The notes: a model not told the origin generated them from the letters alone. Shown: positions 51,299 to 60,061, counted from the first letter of the stretch. The stretch: 64,000 nucleotides of DNA from Azohydromonas lata NBRC 102462 (GCF_001571085.1 NZ_BCTC01000015.1:1-64000); one strand, 5' to 3'. Made by a program: numbers and translations.

Positions 51299-53218
51299 AT
51301 GAATCAGGCGCCGGCGCATGAAGCCGTGCCGGTGGGAGACCCGCGCACCGCGCCGCACGTCAGTGGGCTGGCCCTGCGCCGTCGCAGCGACACGGTGCTG
51401 GCCTGCGCGGCCATGGCCATCGTGGTGCTGCTGCTGGGCCTGTTCGAGTTCCTGCAGCTGGACCTGCGCCAGCGCGACGGGCTGCGCACGCAGGCCGCGC
51501 TGGTGGGCCGCACGGCCGCCGCGGCGCTGCTGTTCGAGGACGCGACCGAGGCCCGCACCCTGCTCAATGCCTTCGAGGCCGCGCCGGCGGTGTCCTCGGC
51601 GCAACTGCTGAACGCCGGGGGCCGCGCGCTGGCGCAGTTCCGCCGCGCCGTGCCGCCGAGCTGGCTGGAGCGCTACGGCGGGCACATCGCCACGGAAATC
51701 GACGTGCTGGGCACCGACGGCCAGGTCGTCGGCCGGTTGCAGGTGCAGGCCTGGCGCGCGCCGACCTGGCGCGCCCTGGGCACGGTGCTGACGGCGGCCG
51801 TGGTCATCATGGCGCTGGCCCTGGGCGCGGTGGCCCTGGCCTCGCGCCGCCAGCGCGCGCAACTGCGCGCGGCCGACGCACGCACGCGCTACCTCGCCCA
51901 CCACGACGTGCTCACCGGGCTGGCCAACCGCGAGTCCTTCGCCTCCGCGCTGGCGCAGGCCGCCGGCTCCGGCGCGCCCGCGGTGCTGATGTGCGTGGAC
52001 GTGGACGACTTCAAGCTCGTCAACGACAGCCGCGGCCACGCCGCGGGCGACGCGGTGCTGCGCACCGTGGCGCAGCGGCTGCAGTCGCTGGTGCGCACGC
52101 AGGACGTGGTCGGCCGCTTGGGCGGTGACGAGTTCGCGCTGCTGCTGCGCGCGCCCGTGGACGGACCCACCACCGAGGCCATGGCGCAGCGCATCGTCGA
52201 GCAGTTGCCGCGGCGCATCGAATTCGAGGGCTCCTCGCTGAAGGTGGGCGTGTCGATGGGCCTGGTGCGGCTGCCCGACGACGCCACCACCGCCGAGGGC
52301 GCCATGGCCTGCGCCGACACGGCCATGTACCAGGCCAAGCGCGCCGGCAAGGGCGTGTGGAGCCGCTACACCGCCGCGTTGGGCGAGGCGCAGCGCGAGC
52401 GCCTGGCGCTGGTGCAGGCGCTGCGCGGGGCGCTGGCGCGTGAGGAGTTCGAGCTGGCCTACCAGCCCGTGTTCGACGCCGAGGGCCGCCTCATGAGCCT
52501 GGAAGGCCTGGCGCGCTGGCACAGCGCCAGCCGCGGCCAGGTGCCGCCCATGCAGTTCGTCCCCGTGCTGGAAGAGGCCGGGCTCGTGGCCGATCTCGGC
52601 CTGGTGCTGCTCAAGCGACTGCGCATGGACCTGGACGCTTGGGCCGAGCAGGGCCTGCGTTGCCCACCCGTGGCGCTGAACCTGAGCTCACAGCAGTGCC
52701 GCCTGGAGTCGCAGCGCGAGCGCTTCCTGCAGCAGCTCTGCACGCTTGGGCTCACGCCGGACGAGGTCGAGTTCGAGCTCACCGAGAGCACCGTGTTCGA
52801 GGATTTCGACAGCCCCGGCTCCATCGTCCGCGCGCTGCAGTCCGGCGGCTACCGGCTGGCCATAGACGACTTCGGCACCGGCTACAGCTCGCTGGCCTAT
52901 CTGCTGCGCCTGCGCTGCGCCAAGCTCAAGATAGACCGCGTCTTCGTCGACGGCGTGGCCCGCCGCGACGATGCCGCGCTGCTGGTGGAAACCATGGTGC
53001 GCGTGGCCCATGCCATGGGCATGCACGTGGTCGCCGAGGGCGTGGAAAAGGAAGAGGACCTGTTCAAGCTCCAGGCGCTGGGCTGCGACCTCTACCAGGG
53101 CTTCCTGCTGGCGCATCCGCTGCCCACGCAGCGCGTGGCGGCCCTGCTGCGCGATGGCGGCAACGTTTCGCCGCCGCAGCCTGCGTTCAGCGCTCCCCGC
53201 CTGACCAGGACGGCCTGA
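51299..53218 (+). CDS. GGDEF-EAL protein with YfiN-like (CHASE8) periplasmic sensor
   Basis: The 639-residue protein has two membrane helices (about 36-56 and 160-182) enclosing a periplasmic CHASE8-like domain with ALLFEDATEARTLLNAF, as in YfiN. A GGDEF domain follows with intact GGDEF at 275-279 and an inhibitory RxxD site (RTQD) five residues before it. The EAL domain follows: EAL reads EGL, but NLSSQQ, ELTES, DDFGTGYSS, KIDRVFV and EGVEKEEDL are intact. It may therefore make and degrade cyclic di-GMP. The HAMP-like linker is very short. It is encoded 2 bp after yfiR. Confidence 0.93.
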   Translation: MNQAPAHEAVPVGDPRTAPHVSGLALRRRSDTVLACAAMAIVVLLLGLFEFLQLDLRQRDGLRTQAALVGRTAAAALLFEDATEARTLLNAFEAAPAVSSAQLLNAGGRALAQFRRAVPPSWLERYGGHIATEIDVLGTDGQVVGRLQVQAWRAPTWRALGTVLTAAVVIMALALGAVALASRRQRAQLRAADARTRYLAHHDVLTGLANRESFASALAQAAGSGAPAVLMCVDVDDFKLVNDSRGHAAGDAVLRTVAQRLQSLVRTQDVVGRLGGDEFALLLRAPVDGPTTEAMAQRIVEQLPRRIEFEGSSLKVGVSMGLVRLPDDATTAEGAMACADTAMYQAKRAGKGVWSRYTAALGEAQRERLALVQALRGALAREEFELAYQPVFDAEGRLMSLEGLARWHSASRGQVPPMQFVPVLEEAGLVADLGLVLLKRLRMDLDAWAEQGLRCPPVALNLSSQQCRLESQRERFLQQLCTLGLTPDEVEFELTESTVFEDFDSPGSIVRALQSGGYRLAIDDFGTGYSSLAYLLRLRCAKLKIDRVFVDGVARRDDAALLVETMVRVAHAMGMHVVAEGVEKEEDLFKLQALGCDLYQGFLLAHPLPTQRVAALLRDGGNVSPPQPAFSAPRLTRTA

Positions 53219-53258
53219 GCGGTGCAGCGCACGGCGCCCCGGGCGCCGCTCCCGTGCG

Positions 53259-53339
53259 TCAACCCGTGAAGGCCTGCACCACCACCAGGCCCAGCGCGGC
53301 CAGCATCACGGCAAATTGAACCCAACCTTGGTCGCTCAT
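53259..53339 (-). CDS. Possible 26-residue membrane peptide
   Basis: The reading frame MSDQGWVQFAVMLAALGLVV plus six further residues is almost entirely one membrane helix. AAGGA lies 8 bp before the ATG. An upstream in-frame ATG at about 53417 would give a 52-residue protein with a basic leader. The remaining upstream gap to 53545 (about 200 bp) could hold its leader RNA. No homologue is recalled. It is convergent with the GGDEF-EAL gene. Confidence 0.4.
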   Translation of the reverse strand: MSDQGWVQFAVMLAALGLVVVQAFTG

Positions 53340-53545
53340 CGCTTTGTCCTTTGGCCTCCGCAAAAGAAAGAGGCATTTGCGACGAAGCTTATGCGCAAGG
53401 CGCAGACCCTTATTCATGTTGGACCCCGTGTAGGTGGGGAGAACCCTTACTGGGAATACCGCTTGCTGCTCTCTTGGGCTACCTGTAGCACGCATCCCCG
53501 CCGTGCCTCCCCCTGTCGGGTAACGGTCCACCAAACACGGGACGG

Positions 53546-53578
53546 CAAAAAGCCCCGCGGCCTCACGGCGGCGGGGCT
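53546..53578 (-). terminator. Terminator of the cytochrome b561-YceI operon
   Basis: On the minus strand AGCCCCGC and GCGGGGCT pair around a 12-nt loop and are followed by five T residues. It lies 35 bp after the last yceI stop. Confidence 0.8.
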
Positions 53579-53613
53579 GTCGAGAAGCGCTTTGAGCCAG
53601 GCTCGGCCGCTTC

Positions 53614-54189
53614 TTACTGCTTGATCGCCTCGACCTGCACGACCAGCTTCACGTTGTCGGGCATGCCCATGTTCAGGCCGAAGTTCACGCCCCACAGGCT
53701 GCGCTGCATCGTGGCCTCGAAGTCGCCGCCGCAGACTTCGCGCTTGAGCATGGGGTTCACGTAGCAGTTGAAGTTGCGGGCCTTCAGGACGATGGGGTTG
53801 GTCTTGCCGCGCAGCGTCAGCGAGCCGGCGATCTCGGTGACCTTGTCGCCGTCGAAGGTGAACTTGTCAGCCACGAACTTGGCCGTGGGGAACTGCTCGG
53901 CGGCGAAGAAATCGTCGCTGCGCAGGTGCTTGTCGAAAGCCGGCGTGCCGCTGCTCACGGAGGCCGTCTCCAGCGTCAGCTCCACGCGGCCGGTGCGCGC
54001 GGCGCGGTCGAACTCCACGGTGCCTTCCTTCTTGTCGAAGCGGCCGCGGTTGGTCGAGGTGCCGAAGTGCGGGAACTCGAAGGTCACGAAGGTGTGGCTG
54101 GGATCGATGGCGTAGGTGGCGGCCTGCGCGGGCAGCACGGTGGTGGCGGCCATGGTGGCCAGGGCGGAGAGGGCGAGGAGCTTTTTCAT
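53614..54189 (-). CDS. YceI family protein
   Basis: The 191-residue precursor has a signal peptide (MKKLLALSALATMAATTVLPAQA) and the YceI lipocalin-like barrel: TYAIDPSHTFVTFEFPHFGTS, FDKHLRSDDFFAAEQFPTAKF and a final LKREVCGGDFEATMQRSLWGVNFGL. YceI proteins are periplasmic and bind isoprenoid quinones or similar long lipids. It is the last of three genes: cytochrome b561, a second YceI and this one, a common arrangement. Confidence 0.94.
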   Translation of the reverse strand: MKKLLALSALATMAATTVLPAQAATYAIDPSHTFVTFEFPHFGTSTNRGRFDKKEGTVEFDRAARTGRVELTLETASVSSGTPAFDKHLRSDDFFAAEQFPTAKFVADKFTFDGDKVTEIAGSLTLRGKTNPIVLKARNFNCYVNPMLKREVCGGDFEATMQRSLWGVNFGLNMGMPDNVKLVVQVEAIKQ

Positions 54190-54295
54190 GGCTTGGGCAG
54201 GGGGTCGGAAAACCGGGTTGAGGAGATGAGCCGCGCGCGGCCGCCGGGGCCGGCGCGGCAAGGAACTGCTGGGTGCGGCGCGAAGGCCGCGGCGT

Positions 54296-54937
54296 TCACT
54301 GCGCGGGGATGCCGCTGAAGGTGAGCTTGAACTTGACGGCCACGTCGTTGGCGACCATGGAGGTGTCGCTCCACTCGCCTTCGCCGATGCGGTGGTCCAG
54401 CCGCTTGAGCGTGAAGCCGCCCGTGGCCACGGTGTTGGCGCCGGCCGCGGCCAGCGTCACCGGCACCACGATGTCGCGCGTCACGCCCTTGAGCGCGAAC
54501 TGCCCGGCGACGTCAAAGCGCCCGCCGCCCAGCGCCTTGACGGCGGTGGACGTGAACGTGGCCTGCGGGAACTTGGCCGTGTTGAACCACTCCGGCTTGA
54601 CCACCTCGGCCTCGCTCTCCGGCGCGCCCATGCTGATGCTGGCCAGGTCCACCTTGAGCGCGATGCGGGCGGTCTCGGGCTTCTTGGGGTCGAACTGCAC
54701 CTGCGCGTCGAAGCGGCGGAAGCGCCCGTCCACCGGCACGCCCATCTGGCGGCTGGTGAAGGTGACCTCGCTTTGCGCCGCCACGAGCTGCGCCGGGGCC
54801 GGCGCGGCGGCGGCCGGGGCCGGCTTGGCGGCGGTTGCGGCATTGGCGGCGGCCGGCTTGGCCGGCGACTGGGCCCAGGCGGCCGGGGCGGCCAGCGCCG
54901 CGGCCAGTGCCAGCAGGGAAAGGGTTCGCGGGGTCAT
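54296..54937 (-). CDS. YceI family protein with Ala/Pro linker
   Basis: The protein of about 213 residues has a signal peptide (LSLLALAAALAAPAAWA), then an Ala/Pro/Lys-rich linker of about 35 residues and a YceI barrel (AQSEVTFTSRQMGVPVDGRFRRFDAQVQFD, WFNTAKFPQATFTST, GQFALKGVTRDIVVPV). The linker may hold the lipocalin domain away from a membrane partner, plausibly the cytochrome b561 encoded upstream. ATG 54937 has AGGA 10 bp before it; ATG 54946 is the alternative. Two YceI paralogues side by side suggest division of labour. Confidence 0.92.
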   Translation of the reverse strand: MTPRTLSLLALAAALAAPAAWAQSPAKPAAANAATAAKPAPAAAAPAPAQLVAAQSEVTFTSRQMGVPVDGRFRRFDAQVQFDPKKPETARIALKVDLASISMGAPESEAEVVKPEWFNTAKFPQATFTSTAVKALGGGRFDVAGQFALKGVTRDIVVPVTLAAAGANTVATGGFTLKRLDHRIGEGEWSDTSMVANDVAVKFKLTFSGIPAQ

Positions 54938-54982
54938 GGAAGGCATGTCCTGGGGTCGTGTGGGGAAGGGAGGTGAGGAGGA

Positions 54983-55525
54983 TCAGGCGCGGCCCAGGCC
55001 CATGCGGGCGAGCAGGCCGTCGCGGTCGATGAGCTGATGCTTGAGCACCGCCGCCAGGTGCAGCAGCACCAGGGCGCCCAACGCGAAGGCCAGGCCCTTG
55101 TGCCAGGGCTTGAGCAGGGCGGCCAGCGCCTTGTCCACCGGGACGAAGTCCGGCAGCGGCAGCACGCCGAACAGCACCACCGGGAAGCCCGCGGCCGAGC
55201 TGTAGGCCCAGCCCACCAGCGGCACGGCGAAGAACAGCAGGTACAGCGCGTGGTGCGTGCCGTGCGCGGCGGCGCGCTGCCAGGCCGGCATGTGCATGTC
55301 GTGCGGGCGCGCCGAGCGCAGCCGCACCAGCAGCCGCACGGCCGACAGCGCCAGCACCACCACGCCGGCCCACTTGTGCCAGCTGTAGAGCTTCAGCCGC
55401 GTCGGCGACACCGGCAGGTCGGCCATGTACAGGCCCAGCGCGAAGGTGCCGGTGATCAACAGGGCCAGCAGCCAGTGCAGTGCCACGGCCGGCGTGCTGT
55501 AGCGGGAAACGGTGAGCTTGGTCAT
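54983..55525 (-). CDS. cybB: Cytochrome b561
   Basis: The 180-residue protein has four membrane helices with haem-ligand histidines: ALHWLLALLITGTF, LKLYSWHKWAGVVVLALSAVRLLVR, GTHHALYLLFFAVPLVGWAYS and KPWHKGLAFALGALVLLHLAAVLKH. It is a diheme b-type cytochrome that passes electrons from quinol. With two YceI proteins downstream it forms the usual b561-YceI set. It is the first gene of this operon. Confidence 0.94.
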   Translation of the reverse strand: MTKLTVSRYSTPAVALHWLLALLITGTFALGLYMADLPVSPTRLKLYSWHKWAGVVVLALSAVRLLVRLRSARPHDMHMPAWQRAAAHGTHHALYLLFFAVPLVGWAYSSAAGFPVVLFGVLPLPDFVPVDKALAALLKPWHKGLAFALGALVLLHLAAVLKHQLIDRDGLLARMGLGRA

Positions 55526-55745
55526 GGGCAGGGGGCGAAAGCGGGCGGGGCGGGACGTCGTGTCGATCTAGGGAGTATCCCGGAGTGCCTGGGGGTGCCG
55601 GCTTCAGCAGGCTTGAGGCGGTATTTCAGAAAAAGTGAATGCCCCGCCTTGATGGCGCGCAAGGAATGTGCATGCCGGAGGCCCCAACCGCCTGGGCGCA
55701 CGGTTTGCCCGGAGCCCGGACCATCCCACTCAAGGAGTTTTTGCG

Positions 55746-56351
55746 ATGTCCGACCTGCGCCTGCGTCCCGTTGTCCTGGCCGCTGCCGTCCTTGCCGGCG
55801 CACTGGCCGCCTGCAGCCCGCGTTCCGAGAACAAGCCGGCCGAGGCGGTGGTGACCAACCAGACCGCGCCCGCGCCGGTGACCACCGCGTCCGACGCCGC
55901 GGCCACCGCCTCCGCCGCGATGGGCAACGCCGCCGACAACATCAAGCAAGCCGCCGGCGAGGCCAAGGACAAGGCCGCTGCCGCGGCAGACACCGCGGGC
56001 GACAAGGCCGCTGCCGCGGCAGACACCGCGGGCGACAAGGCCGCCGCGGCCGCCGACACCGCCGGCGACAAGATCGCCGCCGCCGCGGCCGCCACCAAGG
56101 AAAAGGCCGGCGAGCTGGCCACCGACGCCAAGGAGCTGGCCGGCGACGCCGCCGTCACCGCCCGCGTCAAGACCACGCTGGCCGCCGACGCCAAGCTCAG
56201 CGCGCTGGACATCAACGTGAACACCAAGGACGGCGTGGTCACCCTCAAGGGCACCGCCCCCGACGCCGCGGCCCGCAAGCACGCCACCGACCTCGTCAAG
56301 GGCGTCAAGGGCGTGAGCAAGGTGGACAACCAGCTCCAGGCGTCGTCTTAA
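55746..56351 (+). CDS. BON domain lipoprotein with Ala-rich repeats
   Basis: The 201-residue precursor has a lipoprotein signal (VVLAAAVLAGALAACS, lipobox LAAC), then a low-complexity region of three 11-residue units KAAAAADTAGD (about 76-108) that should form an amphipathic helix, then a BON domain (VTARVKTTLAADAKLSALDINVNTKDGVVTLKGTAP ... VKGVSKVDNQL). BON proteins such as OsmY bind phospholipids and protect the envelope under stress. AAGGAG lies 8 bp before the ATG. It converges with the indolepyruvate oxidoreductase gene. Confidence 0.92.
   Translation: MSDLRLRPVVLAAAVLAGALAACSPRSENKPAEAVVTNQTAPAPVTTASDAAATASAAMGNAADNIKQAAGEAKDKAAAAADTAGDKAAAAADTAGDKAAAAADTAGDKIAAAAAATKEKAGELATDAKELAGDAAVTARVKTTLAADAKLSALDINVNTKDGVVTLKGTAPDAAARKHATDLVKGVKGVSKVDNQLQASS
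55971..56069 (+). repeat. Three 33-bp tandem repeats inside the BON gene
   Basis: Units at 55971, 56004 and 56037 each encode KAAAAADTAGD. The first two are identical at the nucleotide level; the third differs at several third positions, so one duplication is recent. A fourth, degenerate unit follows. Confidence 0.85.
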
Positions 56352-56384
56352 GGCGGGGCAGGGGGCTGCCGCAAAACCCCCATC

Positions 56385-56400
56385 GTTCAGTTTTCTGAAC
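56385..56400. promoter_or_regulatory. Palindrome TTCAG-N4-CTGAA, site 1
   Basis: GTTCAGTTTTCTGAAC lies 34 bp after the BON stop codon. It shares the core with site 2 (44 bp on) and a third site at 60904. Confidence 0.4.
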
Positions 56401-56428
56401 CCTCGCCTCCCATTCGATGGGGCTCATC

Positions 56429-56444
56429 GTTCAGAAATCTGAAC
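56429..56444. promoter_or_regulatory. Palindrome TTCAG-N4-CTGAA, site 2
   Basis: GTTCAGAAATCTGAAC is a perfect 16-bp palindrome. Both sites are preceded by ATC. They lie between convergent gene ends, an odd place for an operator. Confidence 0.4.
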
Positions 56445-56477
56445 GGTGAAGGCGGCGCACCCGCCGCCTTCACCGTC
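56442..56477. terminator. Long perfect hairpin between convergent genes
   Basis: ACGGTGAAGGCGGCG (56443-56457) pairs with CGCCGCCTTCACCGT (56462-56476), 15 bp without mismatch, around a 4-nt CACC loop. No U-run follows on either strand. It may stop both convergent transcripts or protect their 3' ends. Confidence 0.5.
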
Positions 56478-56497
56478 AAACCGCTCTCAACCAGCCC

Positions 56498-59400
56498 TCA
56501 AGCCGCCTTCCTCGCCTCGCGCTCGCGCCACTGCCGCATCAGCGCGTCCCACTCCTGCCGCGCCTGCGCCAGGTGGCGCGCCTTCACGTGGCCGTAGCCG
56601 CGGATCTGCTGCGGGATGCGCGCGATCTGCACCGCCAGCGCCAGCCGCCCGGCCGTCAGGCCGCCCAACAGCTCCTCGATGCAGGCGCGGTACTCCTCGA
56701 TCAAGGCCCGCTCCTCGCGCCGCTCCGCCGTGCGGCCGAACGGGTCCAGCGCCGAGCCGCGCAGCCCCTTGAGCTTGGCCAGCCAGGTGAAGGCGGTGCG
56801 CATCCACGGGCCGTAGGCCTGCTTGACCAGCTCGCCGCGCTCGTTCTTGCGGGCCATCAGCGGCGGCGCCAGGTGGTGCACCACCTTGAAGTCGCCCTCG
56901 AACATCGCGCCCAACTGGGCCTGGAAAGCCGGGTCGGTGTGCAGCCGCGCCACCTCGTACTCGTCCTTGTAGGCCATGAGCTTGAAGAGGCCCTGCGCCA
57001 CCGCCTCGGTCAGCCGCGTGGAGCCCAGCGGCTGCTCGGCCTGGCGCACGCGCTGGACGAAGTCGCTGTAGCGCTGCGCGTAGGCCGCGTCCTGGTAGCC
57101 GGTGAGGAAGTCCACGCGGCGCTGGAGGGTCTCCTCCAGCGCCGGGCGGCGCACGATGCTGATCACCTGCGCCGCCTGGAACAGCGCCTGCACCGAGGCC
57201 AGGTCGTGCGCGCAGTGCCGGCCCAACTCGAAGGCGCGCAGGTTCTTGTCCACCTGCACGCCGTTGAGCTCGATGGCGCGGCGCAGCGAGTCCAGCCGCA
57301 GCGGCACGCGCCCCATCTGCCAGGCGCAGCCCAGCAGCAGCGGGTTGGCGTAGATGGAGTCGCCCAACAGCTTCACCGCCACCTGCTCCGCGTCGAAGGC
57401 CAGCAGCCGCTCGCGGCCCACGGCCTGCGCAATCGTGTCCTGGCAGGGCCCAAGCGGGAACTGCCAGTCCGGCTGATGCACGAAGGCCGCCGTCGGCGCG
57501 GTGTGGGTGTTCAGGGCCACCGCGGTGCGCCCGGGGTGCATGACGGCCAGCGTCGCCGGCAGCGCGGCCACGATGGCGTCGCAGGCGATCACGAGATCGG
57601 CCGCGGCCATGTCCACCTTGGTGGTGTGGATGGCGCTGGCCGTGTCGGCGATCTGCACGTGGCTCCAGGTCGCGCCGCCTTTCTGCGCCAGCCCGGCCGC
57701 GTCCTGCGTGACGATGCCCTTGCCCTCCAGGTGCGCCGCCATGCCCAGCAACTGGCCGATGGTGATCACGCCCGTGCCGCCCACGCCCGCCACCACGATG
57801 CCCCAGGCCTGCGCCGCCGCCGGCAGCGCGGGCTCGGGAATGGGCGGCAGCGCCGCCGTGTCCTGCGCCTGGTCGGCCTTGGGCTTCTTCAGCGTGCCGC
57901 CTTCCACCGTCACGAAGCTCGGGCAGAAGCCCTGCACGCAGGAGAAGTCCAGGTTGCAGCTGTTCTGGTTGATGCGGCGCTTGCGGCCGAACTCGGTCTC
58001 CACCGGCTCCACCGACAGGCAGTTGCTCTTGTCGCTGCAGTCGCCGCAGCCTTCGCACACGGCCTCGTTGATCACCACGCGCTGGGCCGGCGCCTGCATC
58101 GTCCCGCGCTTGCGGCGGCGGCGCTTTTCGGTGGCGCACATCTGGGCGTAGATCAGCACCGTGCAGCCGGCCGTCTCGCGCAGCTCGCGCTGCACGGCGT
58201 CGAGCTCGCCGCGCTCGCGCACCGTCACGCCCTCGGCCATGCCCGGCATGGCGCGGTAGGCGTCGGGCGTGTCGGTGACGAGCACGATGCGCTTGACCCC
58301 TTCGGCGCGCAGCTCCTGCGTCATCTCCGGCACGCGCATCTGGCCTTCCACCGGCTGGCCGCCCGTCATGGCCACCGCGTCGTTGAACAGGATCTTGTAA
58401 GTGATGTTCACCCCCGCCGCGATGGCCTGGCGGATCGCCAGCAGCCCGGAGTGCTGGTAGGTGCCGTCGCCCAGGTTGGCGAACACGTGCGGCTCGGTCG
58501 TGAAGGCCGCCTGGCCCACCCAGGGCACGCCTTCGCCGCCCATCTGCGTGAAGGTGCTGGTGGCGCGGTCCATCCAGGTGACCATGTAGTGGCAGCCGAT
58601 GCCCGCCACGGCGCGCGAGCCCTCCGGCACGCGGGTGCTGGTGTTGTGCGGGCAGCCGCTGCAGAACCACGCCTTGCGCTCCACCGGCGCCGCCGCGCCC
58701 GGGAGCTGCAGCGCGGCCAGGCCTCTTTCCTTGGCTTCGATCACGGCCAGCCGCGCGTCCATGCGCGCGGCGGTGTCGGCGTCCACGCCCAGCTTTTTCA
58801 GCCGCTTGGCGATGGCCTTGGCGATGAGGGCCGGCGTCAGGTCGGCCTGCGCGCGCAGCAGCCAGCTCCCGCTCGGGTTGGGCCGGCTCCACTCGCCGCC
58901 GCTCAGGTCGCCCTCGGGCTCCTCGAACTTGCCCAGCACGTTGGGCCGCACGTCCGGGCGCCAGTTGTAGAGCTCTTCCTTGAGCTGGTACTCGATGATC
59001 TGGCGCTTCTCCTCGACCACCAGGATTTCCTGCAGCCCAAGGGCGAACTGGCGCGTGATGTCGGCTTCCAGCGGCCACACCACGTTGACCTTGTGCAGCC
59101 GGATGCCGAGCCGGCGGCAGGTGGCGTCGTCCAGCCCCAGGTCGGCCAGCGCCTGGCGTGTGTCGTTGAACGCCTTGCCGCTGGCGATGATGCCGAAGCG
59201 GTCGCTGGGCGTGCTGATCACGTCGTGGTTGAGCCGGTTGGCGCGCACGTAGGCCAGGGCCGCGTACCACTTGTGGTCCATCAGCCGCGCCTCCTGCGCC
59301 AGCGGCGGGTCCGGCCAGCGGATGTGCAGGCCGCCCGGGGGCATCTCGAAGTCCTCCGGCAGGACGATGCGCACCCGGTCAGGGTCGATGTCCACCGTGG

Positions 59401-60061
59401 TGCTGGACTCCACCACCTCCTGGATGGTCTTCATGCCGGCCCACAGCCCCGAGAAGCGGCTGAGCGCGAAGGCGTGCAGCCCCATGTCCAGGATGTCCTG
59501 CACGCTGGACGGGAAGAACACCGGCAGCCCGCAGGCCTTGAAGACGTGGTCGCTCTGGTGCGGCGCGGTGGAGCTCTTGGACACGTGGTCGTCGCCGGCC
59601 ACCGCGATCACGCCGCCGTGGCGCGCCGTGCCGGCCAGGTTGGCGTGCTTGAACACGTCCACGCTGCGGTCCACCCCCGGGCCCTTGCCGTACCACAGGC
59701 CGAACACGCCGTCGAACTTGTTCTTGTCCGGGTACAGGTCCAACTGCTGCGAGCCCCACACCGCCGTGGCCGCCAGCTCCTCGTTCACGCCGGGCTGGAA
59801 GACGATGTGCTGCTGCGCCAGGTGCTTCTTCGCCGCCCACAGCGCCTGGTCCACGCCGCCCAAGGGGCTGCCGCGGTAGCCGCTGATGAAGCCGGCCGTG
59901 TTCAGCCCCGCGGCCGCGTCGCGCTGGCGCTGCAGCATGGGCAGCCGCACCAGCGCCTGCACGCCGCTCATGAAGGCGCGGCCGCGCGCGAGCGCGTACT
60001 TGTCCTCCAGCGTCACTTGCTCCAGCGCCTTGCGCACGGCTTCCGGCAGGGGGGCATTCAT
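56498..60061 (-). CDS. Indolepyruvate:ferredoxin oxidoreductase, fused alpha-beta form
   Basis: The 1187-residue protein joins the subunits that are separate in archaea. It has a TPP-pyrimidine domain with AGFISGYRGSPLGGVDQALW, TPP and Mg binding around GCHYMVTWMDRATSTFTQMGGEG and FANLGDGTYQHSGLLAIRQ, a ferredoxin-like cysteine cluster (CEGCGDCSDKSNC, CNLDFSCVQGFCPSF), and the IorB-like gamma domain starting GIVVAGVGGTGVITIGQLL. It oxidises aryl or branched 2-keto acids from amino-acid breakdown to acyl-CoA. Many betaproteobacteria carry this large form beside an Lrp regulator, as here, in divergent orientation. The ATG at 60061 gives the normal start. Confidence 0.93.
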   Translation of the reverse strand: MNAPLPEAVRKALEQVTLEDKYALARGRAFMSGVQALVRLPMLQRQRDAAAGLNTAGFISGYRGSPLGGVDQALWAAKKHLAQQHIVFQPGVNEELAATAVWGSQQLDLYPDKNKFDGVFGLWYGKGPGVDRSVDVFKHANLAGTARHGGVIAVAGDDHVSKSSTAPHQSDHVFKACGLPVFFPSSVQDILDMGLHAFALSRFSGLWAGMKTIQEVVESSTTVDIDPDRVRIVLPEDFEMPPGGLHIRWPDPPLAQEARLMDHKWYAALAYVRANRLNHDVISTPSDRFGIIASGKAFNDTRQALADLGLDDATCRRLGIRLHKVNVVWPLEADITRQFALGLQEILVVEEKRQIIEYQLKEELYNWRPDVRPNVLGKFEEPEGDLSGGEWSRPNPSGSWLLRAQADLTPALIAKAIAKRLKKLGVDADTAARMDARLAVIEAKERGLAALQLPGAAAPVERKAWFCSGCPHNTSTRVPEGSRAVAGIGCHYMVTWMDRATSTFTQMGGEGVPWVGQAAFTTEPHVFANLGDGTYQHSGLLAIRQAIAAGVNITYKILFNDAVAMTGGQPVEGQMRVPEMTQELRAEGVKRIVLVTDTPDAYRAMPGMAEGVTVRERGELDAVQRELRETAGCTVLIYAQMCATEKRRRRKRGTMQAPAQRVVINEAVCEGCGDCSDKSNCLSVEPVETEFGRKRRINQNSCNLDFSCVQGFCPSFVTVEGGTLKKPKADQAQDTAALPPIPEPALPAAAQAWGIVVAGVGGTGVITIGQLLGMAAHLEGKGIVTQDAAGLAQKGGATWSHVQIADTASAIHTTKVDMAAADLVIACDAIVAALPATLAVMHPGRTAVALNTHTAPTAAFVHQPDWQFPLGPCQDTIAQAVGRERLLAFDAEQVAVKLLGDSIYANPLLLGCAWQMGRVPLRLDSLRRAIELNGVQVDKNLRAFELGRHCAHDLASVQALFQAAQVISIVRRPALEETLQRRVDFLTGYQDAAYAQRYSDFVQRVRQAEQPLGSTRLTEAVAQGLFKLMAYKDEYEVARLHTDPAFQAQLGAMFEGDFKVVHHLAPPLMARKNERGELVKQAYGPWMRTAFTWLAKLKGLRGSALDPFGRTAERREERALIEEYRACIEELLGGLTAGRLALAVQIARIPQQIRGYGHVKARHLAQARQEWDALMRQWREREARKAA

